Assembly (NCBI GenBank): GCA_947474455.1
Contig: CANJIL010000007.1
Coordinates: 1 to 64,000, forward strand
Length of the DNA stretch: 64,000 nucleotides
Direction: 5' to 3'
DNA from: Hyphomonadaceae bacterium
GTDB taxonomy: Bacteria > Pseudomonadota > Alphaproteobacteria > Caulobacterales > Hyphomonadaceae
The first letter of the stretch is position 1. Every line of letters begins with the position of its first letter. Both the position numbers and the translations under genes were made by a program. Positions 51,172 to 62,139 of the stretch are shown piece after piece. The notes under the pieces were generated by a model. The model was not told where the DNA came from and searched no databases. It saw only the letters and a program-made list of their open reading frames with translations.

Positions 51172-53256
51172 TCAGCGCCCCTGCCCGAACATTACGAAGG
51201 CCACGAAGATCACCGCCGAAATCAGGACCACGAAGGCGTAGTGGAAAATGTATCCTGTATGCAGCTTCGACAGTCCGCCGGCGCTGGCCTTGGTCAGACC
51301 TGTCATGCCATCCGGGCCGAGCCCATCGATGATCTTCTTGTCGCCGATCTTCCAGAACAGGTCGCCCAGCAGCGCTGTGCCCTTTACGAAGACGAACTTG
51401 TAGATCTCGTCGAAATACCACTTGTGCGACAGGAACGAGTGCATCGGCCCGCCATTACGCGCCATCTTCCGCGGGATCTGCGGCGCGAGCAGATAAAAGA
51501 TCACTGCGAAGATCAGACCGCTGATCCAGCAGATGGCGGGCGCCAGCAGCACCCAGAGCGGAACCTCGTGCCGCTCATGCAGCACATGATTGTCAGGCGC
51601 GTTGTAGATCGCGCTGCCCCAGAAGGCGGCTTCGTGGTGATCGACCATCGCATCGTAGAATACGAGGCCGGCCAGAACGGCGCCGACTGAAAGCAGGATC
51701 AGCGGCACAGCCATCACCATCGGTGGGTCGTGCGCATGATCGTAGGTATGGTGATCCGCCCGCGTCTTGCCCTCGAAGGTCATGAACATCAGGCGCCAGG
51801 AGTAGAACGACGTCAGGAAGGCCGCGCCGATCGAGAGCCAGAAGGCCAGCGGCGCATAGGCGTCGTGCGAGGCAAACGCGCTTTCGATGATGGCGTCTTT
51901 CGAGAAGAAGCCAGCGAAGCCGAGATGCAATCCATCAACCGCCGGGATGCCGACGCCGGTCAACGCGAGCGTGCCGATCAGCATCATCGCCCAGGTCAGC
52001 GGCATCTTCTTCCGCAGGCCGCCCATGTTCCGCATATCCTGCTCGTGGTGCATGCCGTGGATGACCGAGCCGGCCGAGAGGAACAGCAGCGCCTTGAAGA
52101 AGGCGTGCGTGAACAAGTGGAACATCGCCGCTTCGTAGGCGCCAACGCCGGCGGCAAAGAACATGTAGCCGAGCTGCGAACACGTCGAATACGCAACCAC
52201 GCGCTTGATGTCGTTCTGCGCAAGGCCGACCGTGGCGGCGAAGAAACAGGTCACCGCGCCGATGATCGTGATCATATTCGCCGCGACAACCGTGTGCTCG
52301 TAGATGTACGAGCAGCGGCAGACGAGGAACACGCCGGCGGTCACCATGGTGGCAGCGTGGATCAGCGCGGAGACCGGCGTTGGGCCTTCCATCGCATCCG
52401 GCAGCCAGGTGTGCAGGAAGAACTGCGCCGACTTGCCCATCGCGCCGATGAACAGCAGCACGCCGGCCACTTCGAGACCCCAGACATGGATGCCGAGGAA
52501 GTCGAACGCCACATCCTGGATCGCGACCGGCGCGCCCGAGCCGCCGACCAGGACGGGGGCGTTGTTGACGATGACATTGAACACCGTGTCGAAGCCGACC
52601 GACGAGAAATGGTGGATGCCCATCGCGGCATAGTCCACGCCGGCAAAAGGCTGGATCATGTAGACCAGCGCCATGATGCCGAGCGCGAAGCCGAAGTCGC
52701 CGACGCGGTTCACCACGAAGGCCTTGATGGCCGCATCGTTGGCGGAGGGTTTCTTGTACCAGAACCCAATCAGCAAGTAGGACGCGAGACCAACGCCTTC
52801 CCAGCCGAAGAACAGCTGGATGAAGTTGTCCGCCGTTACCAGCATCAGCATCGCGAAGGTGAACAGCGACAGGTAGGCGAAGAAGCGCGCCCGGTGCGGA
52901 TCGTCAGCCATATAGCCGATGGAGTAGACGTGCACGAGCGCCGACACGCTCGTTACGACGAACAGCATGGTGATCGACAGGCTGTCGAGCCGGATCGCCC
53001 AGTCGACAACAAACGTGCCGACGTCAAACCAACGCGACAGGACGATCGTGTGCGCATGTGCGCCACCCTCGGGGTGATGACCGAAGACCTGCCCGAAGAA
53101 CAAGAGGCCCGCCAGCACGGCTGCCGAAACGACCAGCACGGTCGTAATAGCCATAGACCCCTTGTCGCCAAGGAAGCGCTGGCCAAGGCCGGCAATCGCC
53201 GCGGCGATGCCCGGCGACAACACAATGATGATGGCCGCGATTTCCTGGAAGGTCAC
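51172..53256 (-). CDS. nuoL: NADH-quinone oxidoreductase subunit L
   Basis: This distal antiporter-like pump carries the long lateral helix of complex I. The 694 residues are longer than in E. coli but usual for alphaproteobacteria. Motifs are FFGWEGVGLASYLLIGFWY, FFLHTWLPDAMEGPTPVSALI and KRVVAYSTCSQLGYMF. A His/Asp-rich stretch (ADHHTYDHAHDPP) lies near residue 510. The start is GTG at 53256, where the conserved N-terminus begins. It follows nuoK by 12 bases. Confidence 0.98.
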   Translation of the reverse strand: MTFQEIAAIIIVLSPGIAAAIAGLGQRFLGDKGSMAITTVLVVSAAVLAGLLFFGQVFGHHPEGGAHAHTIVLSRWFDVGTFVVDWAIRLDSLSITMLFVVTSVSALVHVYSIGYMADDPHRARFFAYLSLFTFAMLMLVTADNFIQLFFGWEGVGLASYLLIGFWYKKPSANDAAIKAFVVNRVGDFGFALGIMALVYMIQPFAGVDYAAMGIHHFSSVGFDTVFNVIVNNAPVLVGGSGAPVAIQDVAFDFLGIHVWGLEVAGVLLFIGAMGKSAQFFLHTWLPDAMEGPTPVSALIHAATMVTAGVFLVCRCSYIYEHTVVAANMITIIGAVTCFFAATVGLAQNDIKRVVAYSTCSQLGYMFFAAGVGAYEAAMFHLFTHAFFKALLFLSAGSVIHGMHHEQDMRNMGGLRKKMPLTWAMMLIGTLALTGVGIPAVDGLHLGFAGFFSKDAIIESAFASHDAYAPLAFWLSIGAAFLTSFYSWRLMFMTFEGKTRADHHTYDHAHDPPMVMAVPLILLSVGAVLAGLVFYDAMVDHHEAAFWGSAIYNAPDNHVLHERHEVPLWVLLAPAICWISGLIFAVIFYLLAPQIPRKMARNGGPMHSFLSHKWYFDEIYKFVFVKGTALLGDLFWKIGDKKIIDGLGPDGMTGLTKASAGGLSKLHTGYIFHYAFVVLISAVIFVAFVMFGQGR

Positions 53257-53268
53257 GTTCCTGCTCCC

Positions 53269-53586
53269 CTAACCGCGCAGCACGTTGACATCTTCCACCG
53301 CGATCTCGCCGCGGTTGCGGAAGTAGACGACAAGAATGGCAAGGCCGACCGCAGCTTCGGCCGCCGCGACGGTCAGAACCAGCATCGCAAAGACCTGGCC
53401 CATGATCGTGCCATTGAAGACCGAGAACGCCACGAGGTTGATATTCACCGAGAGCAGGATCAGCTCGATCGACATCAGGATGACGATAATGTTCTTGCGG
53501 TTCACGAAGATGCCGAACACGCCAATGGTGAACAGCGCCGCAGAAACAGCCAGATAGTGCCCGAGAGTAAGTTCGAGGCCCGCCAT
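53269..53586 (-). CDS. nuoK: NADH-quinone oxidoreductase subunit K
   Basis: This is a small membrane subunit with three helices that carries proton-channel glutamates. The 105 residues show [19 protein letters not shown], the helix-2 motif [20 protein letters not shown] with its conserved Glu, and [19 protein letters not shown] with the second. It lies 2 bases after nuoJ. Confidence 0.97.
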   Translation of the reverse strand: MAGLELTLGHYLAVSAALFTIGVFGIFVNRKNIIVILMSIELILLSVNINLVAFSVFNGTIMGQVFAMLVLTVAAAEAAVGLAILVVYFRNRGEIAVEDVNVLRG

Positions 53587-53588
53587 GG

Positions 53589-54182
53589 TCAGATCCCCTG
53601 CCCCGGACGCACGTCCTTGAGTTCGACGGCGTCCTTCCGTTTGCGTCCGGTCTGCTGTGCGATGTTCTGCCGTTTGACTGTCGGCCGTGCGCGCAGCGTC
53701 AACACGATCGCCCCGATCATCGCGACCAGCAGCACGATCCCCGACATCTGGAACAGCAGCAGATAATCCGTGTAGAGCACGCGAGACAGCGCCTCGGCGT
53801 TGGTCGCGGCACCCGGATTCGCGTTGAACGTCGTACCACCGCCAAAGGTCGCGGCCGCCGCAACGATCCCGATCTCCGCCAACAGCGCCAGCGCCACCAG
53901 CACGCCGACCACAAGATAGTTCTGGAAGCCCTGCTTCAGCTCGGCGAAGTCGATGTCTAGCATCATCACGACGAACAGGAACAGCACGGCCACGGCACCG
54001 ACATAGACGACGACCAGCAGCATCGCGAGGAACTCGGCCCCGATCAGCACCAGTAGACCTGCCGACGTGAAGAACGCCAGGATCAGCCAGAGCACCGAGT
54101 GTACCGGGTTACGCGCGGCGACCACGAACAACGCCGACAGCACGACGATGGTCGAGAGGATGTAGAAAGCGATCAGCGCCAT
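53589..54182 (-). CDS. nuoJ: NADH-quinone oxidoreductase subunit J
   Basis: This membrane subunit of the complex I arm has five predicted helices in 197 residues. The family segment [20 protein letters not shown] is near residue 25, then [20 protein letters not shown], which corresponds to the flexible third helix. The C-terminal 30 residues are basic and charged. About 100 bases separate it from nuoI, the largest gap inside the operon, and I see no gene in that gap. Confidence 0.96.
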   Translation of the reverse strand: MALIAFYILSTIVVLSALFVVAARNPVHSVLWLILAFFTSAGLLVLIGAEFLAMLLVVVYVGAVAVLFLFVVMMLDIDFAELKQGFQNYLVVGVLVALALLAEIGIVAAAATFGGGTTFNANPGAATNAEALSRVLYTDYLLLFQMSGIVLLVAMIGAIVLTLRARPTVKRQNIAQQTGRKRKDAVELKDVRPGQGI

Positions 54183-54279
54183 GCTCTAGCCTCCCTCTTT
54201 CTTTGGTCCAAAGCGCCCCGGACGGGGCAGTGAAAGTAAGTCCCCAAGACCCGACTCGCCCCCCGCGAGCCGCGCCCTT

Positions 54280-54765
54280 CTATCTGTAGCGAGCGTCAAG
54301 TTCCAGATTGCGGGCGATCTCGCGTTCCCAGCGATCGCCGTTCTCCAGAAGCCGTTCTTTGTCGTAGTAGAGCTCCTCACGCGTTTCCGTGGCGAACTCG
54401 AAATTCGGGCCTTCGACGATGGCGTCCACCGGGCAGGCTTCCTGACAGAAGCCGCAGTAGATGCACTTCACCATGTCGATGTCATATCGGGTTGTGCGGC
54501 GCGAGCCGTCTTCGCGCGGCTCGGCCTCGATCGTGATGGCCTGCGCAGGGCAGATCGCCTCGCAAAGCTTGCATGCGATGCAGCGCTCTTCCCCGTTGGC
54601 GTAGCGGCGCAGCGCATGCTCGCCGCGGAAACGGGGAGACAATGGTCCCTTCTCGAACGGGTAGTTCAACGTCGCCTTCCGCGTAAAGAACTGTCGCATC
54701 GACAGCGCAAACGCACTGAGGAAGTCCGTCAGGAGAGCGCCCCGAATGGCTTGGCCGATCGACAT
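54280..54765 (-). CDS. nuoI: NADH-quinone oxidoreductase subunit I
   Basis: This subunit holds iron-sulfur clusters N6a and N6b near the quinone site. In 161 residues, two ferredoxin motifs are visible: [16 protein letters not shown] and [16 protein letters not shown], each followed by the expected fourth ligand. The N-terminal amphipathic region anchors it to the membrane. Its ribosome-binding site (GAGGAG) lies within the last codons of nuoH, and only one base separates the nuoH stop from its ATG. Confidence 0.97.
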   Translation of the reverse strand: MSIGQAIRGALLTDFLSAFALSMRQFFTRKATLNYPFEKGPLSPRFRGEHALRRYANGEERCIACKLCEAICPAQAITIEAEPREDGSRRTTRYDIDMVKCIYCGFCQEACPVDAIVEGPNFEFATETREELYYDKERLLENGDRWEREIARNLELDARYR

Positions 54766-54766
54766 A

Positions 54767-55975
54767 CTAGCTCCTCGCCCTGTCGCGATATTCTGCGAGG
54801 CTCACCTTGCCGTCGTTGTCCGTATCCACGCCCGACGGCAGAATCACTGCGGCCAGTTCAGGCGCTTCGAGATATCCGCTACTGTCGGCGTCGAGCCGGT
54901 CGAATTCCTGCCGTCCCGAAGCATTCTGGAATGTCACATAGGCCGAAACGATCACGACCGCGACCAGAGAGGTCGGCAGGAAGATCTTCCAGCCCAGCCG
55001 CATCAGCTGGTCATAGCGGTAGCGCGGCACGATCGCCTTCACCATCGCGAAGAGGAAGAAGAAGAACGTCGTCTTGACGATGAACACCAGCAGCCCGCCC
55101 AAGCTCAGCAGCCATTCCGGCAGACCGTCCACGCCCGGGATCGGCAACGGCATGTGCCATCCGCCGAAGAACAGGATGGTCAGCATCGAGCACATCAGCA
55201 CGATCGAGACGTATTCCCCGATCATGAACATGAGGTACGGCGAAGACGAGTATTCGACCTGATAGCCAGCCACGAGTTCCGATTCAGCCTCGGGCAGGTC
55301 GAAGGGCGGACGGTTCGTCTCGGCGAGCGCCGAGATGAAGAAGATCACGAACATCGGGAACATGACGAAGATCGTCGGGAACGCGAAGGCGTGCCAGTTC
55401 CAGATGCCGCCCGCCTGGTTCTCGACGACGTCGCTGAGATTGAGCGACCCCACTAGCAGCAGCACCGTCACGATCACGAAGCCGATCGAGACTTCATACG
55501 ACACCATCTGCGCGGCAGAGCGCAGGCCGCCGAGGAACGGATATTTCGAGTTGGAGGCCCAACCGCCCATGATGATGCCGTAGACGCCCAGCGACGACAC
55601 AGCGAACAGATACAGCACGCCAACATTGAGATTGGAGATCACCCAGCCCGGCGCGACGGGGATTACAGCCCATCCGACCAGCGCCAGCGTCAGCGTGATG
55701 ACCGGAGCGAGCAGAAACACGGTCTTGTTCGCGCCCGCCGGAATGATCACTTCCTTCAGCACGAACTTGATCAGGTCGGCGAAAGATTGCAGCAGGCCGA
55801 ACGGCCCCACCACGTTCGGGCCCTTGCGCAACTGCACCGCCGCCCAGACCTTCCGGTCGAACAGCAGCAGAAACGCGATCAGTACGAGAAGGATCACGAC
55901 GAAGGTCACGATCTGCAGCACGGCTAGGCCGATGCCGCCCCACATTCCGCCGCCCCATTGGAAGAGGTTTTCCAT
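54767..55975 (-). CDS. nuoH: NADH-quinone oxidoreductase subunit H with C-terminal EF-hand pair
   Basis: NuoH is the membrane subunit forming much of the quinone chamber and coupling to the pumps. The start is ATG at 55975, giving 402 residues; the longer frame begins with TTG. Residues up to about 350 are ordinary Nuo[61 protein letters not shown]. After the last membrane helix ([18 protein letters not shown]) comes an extension of about 50 residues with two canonical EF-hand loops: [12 protein letters not shown] (362-373) and [12 protein letters not shown] (384-395), with acidic ligands at loop positions 1, 3 and 12 and Gly at 6. NuoH is usually 325-355 residues. The stop lies directly before nuoI. 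Confidence 0.95.
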   Translation of the reverse strand: MENLFQWGGGMWGGIGLAVLQIVTFVVILLVLIAFLLLFDRKVWAAVQLRKGPNVVGPFGLLQSFADLIKFVLKEVIIPAGANKTVFLLAPVITLTLALVGWAVIPVAPGWVISNLNVGVLYLFAVSSLGVYGIIMGGWASNSKYPFLGGLRSAAQMVSYEVSIGFVIVTVLLLVGSLNLSDVVENQAGGIWNWHAFAFPTIFVMFPMFVIFFISALAETNRPPFDLPEAESELVAGYQVEYSSSPYLMFMIGEYVSIVLMCSMLTILFFGGWHMPLPIPGVDGLPEWLLSLGGLLVFIVKTTFFFFLFAMVKAIVPRYRYDQLMRLGWKIFLPTSLVAVVIVSAYVTFQNASGRQEFDRLDADSSGYLEAPELAAVILPSGVDTDNDGKVSLAEYRDRARS

Positions 55976-55985
55976 CGCGCCCCCC

Positions 55986-58097
55986 CTATTCCGCCGCAAC
56001 TGCAGGGCTCACGCCTGCAGCAAGCTCGGCGCATTCCGCCATGGTGCGCGAAGCGCGCGCGATCGGATTGGTCAGGTGGAACGCCTTGATCGGCGTTGTG
56101 AACGCAGCTGACTGCAGGCTTCCGGCCGTTCCATAAGGCGGCGCAACGCTGCCGCCATGCGTGCCGGGCGCAAAGTCGAGTCCGAGGAACGAGTTATGGT
56201 CGGCGCCAAGCTTCGCGCGGAGCTGCGCAAGCGTGTCATAGGGCAGCGTATTACCGACATAGGCCGACAGCGCGCGAATGATCGCCCAGTCTTCGCGAGC
56301 ATCGCCTTTCGGCGCGACCGCGCGCTGCGCGCGTTGCACGCGGCCTTCAGTGTTGACGTAGGTGCCCGACTTCTCGGTGTACGCCGCACCAGGCAGAATC
56401 ACGTCCGCGCGGTGAGCGCCGTTGTCGCCGTGGCTGCCGATATAGATAACGTTGGCCCTGCCAAGCTTGGACGTGTCGATCTCGTCGGCACCCAAGAGTA
56501 GCACCGTCGTGATGTCGCCCGACTGCGCGCCTGCAATGATACCGGCAACGTCCTTGCCTCCCGCCGACGGCAGGAAGCCCATGTCGAGACCGGCAACGCG
56601 CGACGCGGCCGTATGCAGAACGCTGAAGCCGTTCCAACCTCCCTTGAAGGCGCCTGCGGCCGCCGCCATCGCAGAGACGGCATGCAGCACCGCCGCGCCA
56701 TCGGACCGCGTCAACGCGCCCTGACCGACAATGATCAGCGGACGCTTGGCGTTGGTCAGTGCATCGAACACCGGATGCCCGGCCTTCAGGTCTTTCAGGC
56801 TGTCAGGACCGGTGCCGAGATAGTTGTAGTCGAACGTCAGGTCGACCCGCTCGCCGAGCAGGGCAATCGGAACCATACGCAACCACGCCTTGCGCAGGCG
56901 TGCATTCAGCACAGCTGCTTCCTTGCGCGGGTTCACTCCGATCAGGACGATCGCATCCGCCTCGTCGATGCCCATGATGGTCGAGTTGAAGAGGTAACTC
57001 TCACGCGGCAGTTTCGAACCGTCCGCCGCCATTCCAAGCTTGGCGCCATCCTGCCGGCAGTCAATCGACTTCACGCCCAGCGAACCGGCGAGATCTTTGG
57101 CCGCCTTCATGCTCTCGGCGTCGGCCAGATCGCCCGCGATCACGCCGATCGCATCGCCCGAAACCTTCAGCATCTCGGCCGCGCGCTTTAGCGCGGCATC
57201 CCAGGTCGCGGCCTTCAGGGCGCCATTCTCGCGCACATAGGGCTTGTCCAGCCGCTGCCGGCCAAGGCCATCCCACACGAAGCGCGTCTTGTCCGAGATC
57301 CACTCTTCGTTGATCTCTTCATTCACGCGCGGAAGGATGCGCATCACGGTTGGACCACGCGCATCGACGCGGATTGCCGAACCCAGCGCATCCATCACGT
57401 CGATGCTCTCGGTCTTGCGCAGCTCCCAAGGGCGTGCATTGAACGCATACGGCTTCGACGTCAGCGCGCCGACGGGACAAAGGTCGATCACGTTGCCCGA
57501 CAGCTCAGATGTCAGAGATTTCTCAAGATAGGTCGTGATCTCGGCGTCCTCGCCACGGTTGGCGAGACCAATCTCGTCCACGCCCGCCACTTCCGCTGCA
57601 AAGCGTACGCAGCGAGTGCACTGGATGCAGCGGGTCATGATCGTTTTGACCAGCGGGCCCATATATTTGTCGTCGACCGCGCGCTTGTTCTCCCCGTAAC
57701 GCGAGGCGGCGCGGCCATAACCCATCGCCTGGTCTTGCAGGTCGCACTCGCCGCCCTGATCGCAGATCGGACAATCGAGAGGATGGTTGATGAGCAGGAA
57801 TTCCATCACGCCATTACGCGCCTTGATGGCGCGCGGCGACTTGGTGGAGATCTCGTGCGGCGTGCCGTCCTTCTTGGGCGCCATGTCGCCTACGGTCTGG
57901 GCGCACGACGCGATCGGCTTCGGCGCGCCAACCCAGTCGACCAGGCACATGCGGCAGTTGCCGGCAATCGAGAGGCGCTCGTGATAACAGAAGCGCGGAA
58001 TTTCGGCGCCGGCTAGCTCGCAGGCCTGCAACAGCGTATACGTCTTCGGCGCATCCACCGCGACGCCATCGACAACAAGTTTGACGGTGTCGGTCAT
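55986..58097 (-). CDS. nuoG: NADH-quinone oxidoreductase subunit G
   Basis: This is the large iron-sulfur subunit of the peripheral arm. The 703-residue protein begins with a ferredoxin-like domain ([19 protein letters not shown]), then a His/Cys segment ([21 protein letters not shown]) for cluster N5 and the next cluster, and [16 protein letters not shown] with its distal Cys for two 4Fe-4S clusters. The rest is a molybdopterin-oxidoreductase-like domain without cofactor. It is 3 bases downstream of nuoF. Confidence 0.97.
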   Translation of the reverse strand: MTDTVKLVVDGVAVDAPKTYTLLQACELAGAEIPRFCYHERLSIAGNCRMCLVDWVGAPKPIASCAQTVGDMAPKKDGTPHEISTKSPRAIKARNGVMEFLLINHPLDCPICDQGGECDLQDQAMGYGRAASRYGENKRAVDDKYMGPLVKTIMTRCIQCTRCVRFAAEVAGVDEIGLANRGEDAEITTYLEKSLTSELSGNVIDLCPVGALTSKPYAFNARPWELRKTESIDVMDALGSAIRVDARGPTVMRILPRVNEEINEEWISDKTRFVWDGLGRQRLDKPYVRENGALKAATWDAALKRAAEMLKVSGDAIGVIAGDLADAESMKAAKDLAGSLGVKSIDCRQDGAKLGMAADGSKLPRESYLFNSTIMGIDEADAIVLIGVNPRKEAAVLNARLRKAWLRMVPIALLGERVDLTFDYNYLGTGPDSLKDLKAGHPVFDALTNAKRPLIIVGQGALTRSDGAAVLHAVSAMAAAAGAFKGGWNGFSVLHTAASRVAGLDMGFLPSAGGKDVAGIIAGAQSGDITTVLLLGADEIDTSKLGRANVIYIGSHGDNGAHRADVILPGAAYTEKSGTYVNTEGRVQRAQRAVAPKGDAREDWAIIRALSAYVGNTLPYDTLAQLRAKLGADHNSFLGLDFAPGTHGGSVAPPYGTAGSLQSAAFTTPIKAFHLTNPIARASRTMAECAELAAGVSPAVAAE

Positions 58098-58100
58098 GCC

Positions 58101-59408
58101 CTACTCCGCCGCCAGTGTGTGGCCCTGAACGTGAGGGCGGCCCTGACGATAGTTCGTGATGCGGTCTTCGATCTCCTGCCGGAAGTGCCGGATCAGGCCC
58201 TGGATCGGCCACGCGGCAGCGTCGCCCAGCGCGCAGATCGTGTGGCCTTCGACCTGGCTTGCTACATCAAGCAGTGTGTCGATTTCGGAGACCTCGGCTT
58301 CGCCCTTCACCATCCGCTCCAGCACGCGCCACATCCAGCCCGTGCCTTCACGGCATGGCGTGCACTGACCGCAGCTCTCGTGCTTGTAGAAGTACGCGAT
58401 CCGCGCAATCGCACGAACAAGGTCCGTCGACTTGTCCATCACGATGACCGCCGCCGTGCCGAGCCCCGACTTAACGTCGCGCAGCGCATCGAAATCCATC
58501 AGCACCGTGTCGCAGATATCCTTCGGGATCATCGGCACCGACGAGCCACCCGGAATAATCGCCTTCAGGTTACTCCAGCCGCCGCGCACACCGCCGCAAT
58601 GCTCTTCAATCAGCGTCTTGAGCGGGATCGACATCTCTTCTTCGATATTGCACGGCCGCTCGACATGGCCGGAGACGCAGAAAACCTTGGTGCCCGTATT
58701 GTTCGGACGGCCAAAGCCCGCGAACCAGCTAGCGCCTCGACGCAGGATAGTCGGCGCAACCGCGATCGACTCCACATTGTTCACGGTCGTCGGACAGCCA
58801 TAGAGGCCGGCATTGGCCGGGAATGGCGGCTTCAGACGCGGCTGGCCCTTCTTGCCTTCAAGGCTTTCAAGCAGCGCAGTCTCTTCACCGCAGATATAGG
58901 CCCCCGCGCCATGGTGACAGTAAATGTCGAAATCGAAACCCGAACCGCACGCGTTCTTGCCGACCAGTCCGGCCTTGTAGGCCTCTGCGATCGCTTCCTC
59001 GAGGCACTCGCGCTCGCGAATGTATTCGCCACGCAGATAGATATAGCATTTGGAGGCGCGCATCGCGAAGGACGCGATCAGGCAGCCCTCGATCAGCAGG
59101 TGCGGATCATGGCGCATGATGTCCCGGTCCTTGCAGGTGCCGGGTTCGGATTCATCCGCGTTGACGACGAGATAGTGCGGCCGGTCCTTCACGACCTTCG
59201 GCATAAAGGTCCACTTCAGACCGGTCGGGAAGCCCGCCCCACCGCGTCCGCGCAGGCCTGACGCCTTGATCTGGTCGCAGATCCACTCCGGTCCGAATTG
59301 CATCAGCTCCTTCGTGGAGTTCCATGCCCCGCGCTGCTTCGCGGCTTCAAGTCGGAAGTCATGGCGGCCGTAGAGGTTAGTGAAGATGCGGTCTTTATCG
59401 AGAAGCAC
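58101..59408 (-). CDS. nuoF: NADH-quinone oxidoreductase subunit F
   Basis: NuoF binds NADH and FMN and one 4Fe-4S cluster. The start is GTG at 59408, with GGAGGAG upstream, giving 435 residues starting [14 protein letters not shown]; the longer frame adds 25 residues that overlap the neighbour. Glycine-rich [16 protein letters not shown] binds NADH/FMN. The cluster ligands are in [12 protein letters not shown] with a later Cys in [12 protein letters not shown]. The start overlaps the small membrane-protein gene by 14 bases. Confidence 0.97.
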   Translation of the reverse strand: MLLDKDRIFTNLYGRHDFRLEAAKQRGAWNSTKELMQFGPEWICDQIKASGLRGRGGAGFPTGLKWTFMPKVVKDRPHYLVVNADESEPGTCKDRDIMRHDPHLLIEGCLIASFAMRASKCYIYLRGEYIRERECLEEAIAEAYKAGLVGKNACGSGFDFDIYCHHGAGAYICGEETALLESLEGKKGQPRLKPPFPANAGLYGCPTTVNNVESIAVAPTILRRGASWFAGFGRPNNTGTKVFCVSGHVERPCNIEEEMSIPLKTLIEEHCGGVRGGWSNLKAIIPGGSSVPMIPKDICDTVLMDFDALRDVKSGLGTAAVIVMDKSTDLVRAIARIAYFYKHESCGQCTPCREGTGWMWRVLERMVKGEAEVSEIDTLLDVASQVEGHTICALGDAAAWPIQGLIRHFRQEIEDRITNYRQGRPHVQGHTLAAE

Positions 59409-59613
59409 GATCGCGCTCCTCCATGCTTGCACGAATAAAAACGATGACGGCTGGAAGCGAGAAGCCAAGCCCGCCCAAAACACCGATGGCGATCCAGATC
59501 CAGTTGCTGGTCATCCCATAGGCGATCAGACCCGCGATGGTGGCGAGAGCTTCCAGGAAGAAAGCCAGCATCAGCTTCTTCGCAGCGACCTGTTTGGCGC
59601 TTGGTTCCGACAT
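59395..59613 (-). CDS. Small membrane protein inside the nuo operon
   Basis: I do not know a function for this gene. The ATG at 59613 has GAGGGA about 8 bases upstream and gives 72 residues; an ATG at 59631 overlapping the nuoE stop (ATGA) would give 78. Two hydrophobic segments are visible, about residues 12-33 ([20 protein letters not shown]) and 37-57 ([20 protein letters not shown]), with a charged tail EERDRASR. Its place between nuoE and nuoF and the overlap with nuoF mean it is translated with complex I genes. It could be an accessory or assembly protein, but this is inference. Confidence 0.75.
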   Translation of the reverse strand: MSEPSAKQVAAKKLMLAFFLEALATIAGLIAYGMTSNWIWIAIGVLGGLGFSLPAVIVFIRASMEERDRASR

Positions 59614-59627
59614 GATGGCGATTTCCC

Positions 59628-60305
59628 TCATGTCTGCGCCGGCTCTGGCGGTTTCGGCGCGTTCGGGACGACGCTCAACGGCTTGGCTTTCGAGCCGTCA
59701 TAAAGCGCTTCATCGGCCAACGAAGTCGGCGGACCAGCTGGCGCAGACGTCTGCCGCTCCACATACGTGCCCGGCTGAGGATCCTTGCCCGACGCGAAAT
59801 CATCGATCAACTGCTCCAGCGTTTCGATGCTCAGGTCTTCGTAATAGTAGTCGTTGATCTGGATCATTGGCGCGTTCACGCAAGCGCCCAAGCATTCCAC
59901 CTCGACCCACGAAAACTTGCCGCCGCCCGACACATGGCCCTTCGGCCCGATCTTGCGCTCGCAAAAATCCTTCAGCTTGTCCGCCCCGCGCAGCATGCAC
60001 GGCGTCGTGCCGCAAACCTGAAAGTGATACTTCCCAACCGGCTCGAGGTTGAACATCGTGTAGAAGGTCGCGATCTCGTAGACGCGGATGTAAGTCATGC
60101 CAAGCCGATCGGCGACCGCGCGCAATGCCGGCTCCGAGAGCCAGCCATTGTTCTGCTTCTGCGTGACCCACAGCGCCGGGATGACGGCCGACGCGCGGCG
60201 CTCACTGGGATATTTGCGCTCCCACCACGCGATCTGGTCTTCGCTCGCTGCGTTGAAAGCGAACGGCTCGTGGTGTTCGGGATGATGGAAACGGCGGTGG
60301 CTCAA
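59628..60305 (-). CDS. nuoE: NADH-quinone oxidoreductase subunit E
   Basis: NuoE holds the 2Fe-2S cluster N1a in the NADH-oxidising module. The 225 residues have the four ligands in CGTTPC (first pair) and CLGAC (second pair), inside a thioredoxin-like domain. The C-terminal 45 residues are a Pro/Ala-rich tail beyond the usual core. The start is a TTG at 60305 that overlaps the nuoD stop (TTGA) with GGGAGG upstream. No Met codon lies before the conserved core, so TTG is the best choice. Confidence 0.95.
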   Translation of the reverse strand: MSHRRFHHPEHHEPFAFNAASEDQIAWWERKYPSERRASAVIPALWVTQKQNNGWLSEPALRAVADRLGMTYIRVYEIATFYTMFNLEPVGKYHFQVCGTTPCMLRGADKLKDFCERKIGPKGHVSGGGKFSWVEVECLGACVNAPMIQINDYYYEDLSIETLEQLIDDFASGKDPQPGTYVERQTSAPAGPPTSLADEALYDGSKAKPLSVVPNAPKPPEPAQT

Positions 60306-61510
60306 CGGTCGACCTCCCCGAACACGATGTCGAGCGAGCCCAGGATAGCCGACACGTCAGCGAGCATATGGCCGCGGCACAGGTGATCCATCGCGTGAAG
60401 GTGGGCATAGCCCGGCGCCTTGATCTTCAGACGATACGGACGATTGCCGCCATCGGTCACGAGATAGACGCCAAACTCACCCTTCGGCGCCTCGACGCAG
60501 GCATAGGCCTCGCCGGCGGGCACGTGGAAACCTTCGGTGTAGAGCTTGAAGTGATGGATCAACGCTTCCATCGATGACTTCATCTCGCCACGGCGCGGCG
60601 GCGCATACTTGGAATGTTCCGGCAGAACCGGCCCAACCGGCATCTTGTCGATGCACTGCTTGATGATCTTGATGCTCTCGCGCATCTCCTCGACGCGGCA
60701 GAGATAGCGGTCCCAGCAGTCGCCGTTCTTGCCGACCGGAATTTTGAAGTCGAGTTCCGAGTAGACTTCATAAGGCTCGGCCCGGCGAAGATCCCACGCC
60801 AGACCCGATCCACGCACCATCACGCCTGAGAAGCCCCAGGCCAGCGCGTCCTCAACCGACACGACGCCGATGTCGACGTTACGCTGCTTGAAGATGCGGT
60901 TCTCGGTGACCAGCGTCTCGATATCGTCTAGCGTCTTGAGGAACGGACCGCAGAATTTGTGGATGTCTTCCACCAGCTCCGGCGGCAGGTCCTGGTGAAC
61001 GCCACCCGGCCGGAAGTACGCCGCGTGCATCCGCGAACCGGACGCGCGCTCGTAGAACACCATCAGCTGCTCACGCGGCTCGAAGCCCCACAGCGGCGGG
61101 GTCAGCGCGCCCACATCCATCGCCTGCGTCGTTACGTTCAGCAGGTGCGAAAGCAGGCGACCAATCTCGGAGAAGATCACGCGGATATACTTCGCGCGCG
61201 CCGGCACTTCGATACCCGCCAGCCTCTCGATGGCGAGGCAGTAGGCGTGCTCCTGGTTCATCGGCGCGACATAATCGAGCCGGTCGAAGTAAGGCAGCGC
61301 CTGCAGGAATGTCTTGTACTCGATCAGCTTCTCGGTGCCGCGGTGAAGCAGCCCGATATGCGGATCGACGCGGTCCACGATCTCGCCGTCGAGATCGAGC
61401 ACAAGGCGAAGCACGCCGTGCGCAGCCGGGTGTTGCGGCCCGAAATTGATCGTGAACTTGCGATCGTCGAGATCGAGGTCAGCGGACTTGTGATTGATGT
61501 CGTCGGCCAT
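60302..61510 (-). CDS. nuoD: NADH-quinone oxidoreductase subunit D
   Basis: This 49-kDa-type subunit forms the quinone site with NuoB and NuoH. The 402 residues start with a charged tail, then [20 protein letters not shown] with the His pair lining the quinone cavity. The tail [23 protein letters not shown] and the C-terminal DIVFGEVDR are standard. It is separate from nuoC here (2-base gap), unlike the NuoCD fusion of E. coli. Confidence 0.98.
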   Translation of the reverse strand: MADDINHKSADLDLDDRKFTINFGPQHPAAHGVLRLVLDLDGEIVDRVDPHIGLLHRGTEKLIEYKTFLQALPYFDRLDYVAPMNQEHAYCLAIERLAGIEVPARAKYIRVIFSEIGRLLSHLLNVTTQAMDVGALTPPLWGFEPREQLMVFYERASGSRMHAAYFRPGGVHQDLPPELVEDIHKFCGPFLKTLDDIETLVTENRIFKQRNVDIGVVSVEDALAWGFSGVMVRGSGLAWDLRRAEPYEVYSELDFKIPVGKNGDCWDRYLCRVEEMRESIKIIKQCIDKMPVGPVLPEHSKYAPPRRGEMKSSMEALIHHFKLYTEGFHVPAGEAYACVEAPKGEFGVYLVTDGGNRPYRLKIKAPGYAHLHAMDHLCRGHMLADVSAILGSLDIVFGEVDR

Positions 61511-61512
61511 GG

Positions 61513-62139
61513 CTACTTCTTCGCCTCGCCGGCTTTCTCATCGCCCGGGATAACGGCTTGCATACCTTCCCATGGCGAGAGGAAATCGAAGTTGCGGTAT
61601 TCCTGGACCAGCCGCACCGGTTCGTTGATCACGCGCTTCTGAGCTTCGTCATAGCGAACCTGCACCCGGCCCGTCAGCGGGAAGTCCTTGCGCAACGGAT
61701 GTCCTTCGAAACCATAGTCCGTCAGGATGCGGCGCAGATCCGGATGGCCTGAGAAGATCACGCCATACATGTCGAACGCCTCGCGCTCGTACCAGTTGGC
61801 GACGGGAAACACGCTCGCCACGCTCGGCACAGGCGTCGCTTCGTCGGTGCGGATCTTCACGCGGATACGCTGGTTCAGCCGCATCGACAGCATATGATAG
61901 ACAACCTCGAAGCGCTCCGGCTCGGTCGGGTAATCGCAAGCGCATAGATCAACCAGCGTCTCGAACCGGCACTGGCTGTCGTCTCGCAGGAATTCGAGCA
62001 GTTTCACGATGCCACCGCGGTTCGCGATCACCGTCATTTCGCCGACCGCTACGCGCACGTTCGAGATCGCGCCCTTCTGGCTCTCTTCCAGATGGATCCT
62101 CAGCTCGGAGATCATTGAGGCGCGAGAGGGAGCACTCAT
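61513..62139 (-). CDS. nuoC: NADH-quinone oxidoreductase subunit C
   Basis: This is the 30-kDa-type subunit of the peripheral arm, with no cofactor. The start is ATG at 62139, overlapping the nuoB stop by ATGA, which gives 208 residues; the longer frame runs back through nuoB. The family signature is [20 protein letters not shown] followed by [15 protein letters not shown]. It precedes nuoD by 2 bases. Confidence 0.97.
   Translation of the reverse strand: MSAPSRASMISELRIHLEESQKGAISNVRVAVGEMTVIANRGGIVKLLEFLRDDSQCRFETLVDLCACDYPTEPERFEVVYHMLSMRLNQRIRVKIRTDEATPVPSVASVFPVANWYEREAFDMYGVIFSGHPDLRRILTDYGFEGHPLRKDFPLTGRVQVRYDEAQKRVINEPVRLVQEYRNFDFLSPWEGMQAVIPGDEKAGEAKK

Noticed and set aside
51172-53256. 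NuoL longer than in E. coli as an unusual extension
   Set aside because: Length near 690 residues is common for alphaproteobacterial NuoL, and no extra domain is visible.
51730-53766. 678-codon open frame on the plus strand
   Set aside because: It lies antisense to nuoL, nuoK and nuoJ, whose proteins are fully recognisable. Its translation is rich in Arg, His, Asp and Gln as expected for a shadow frame in GC-rich DNA.
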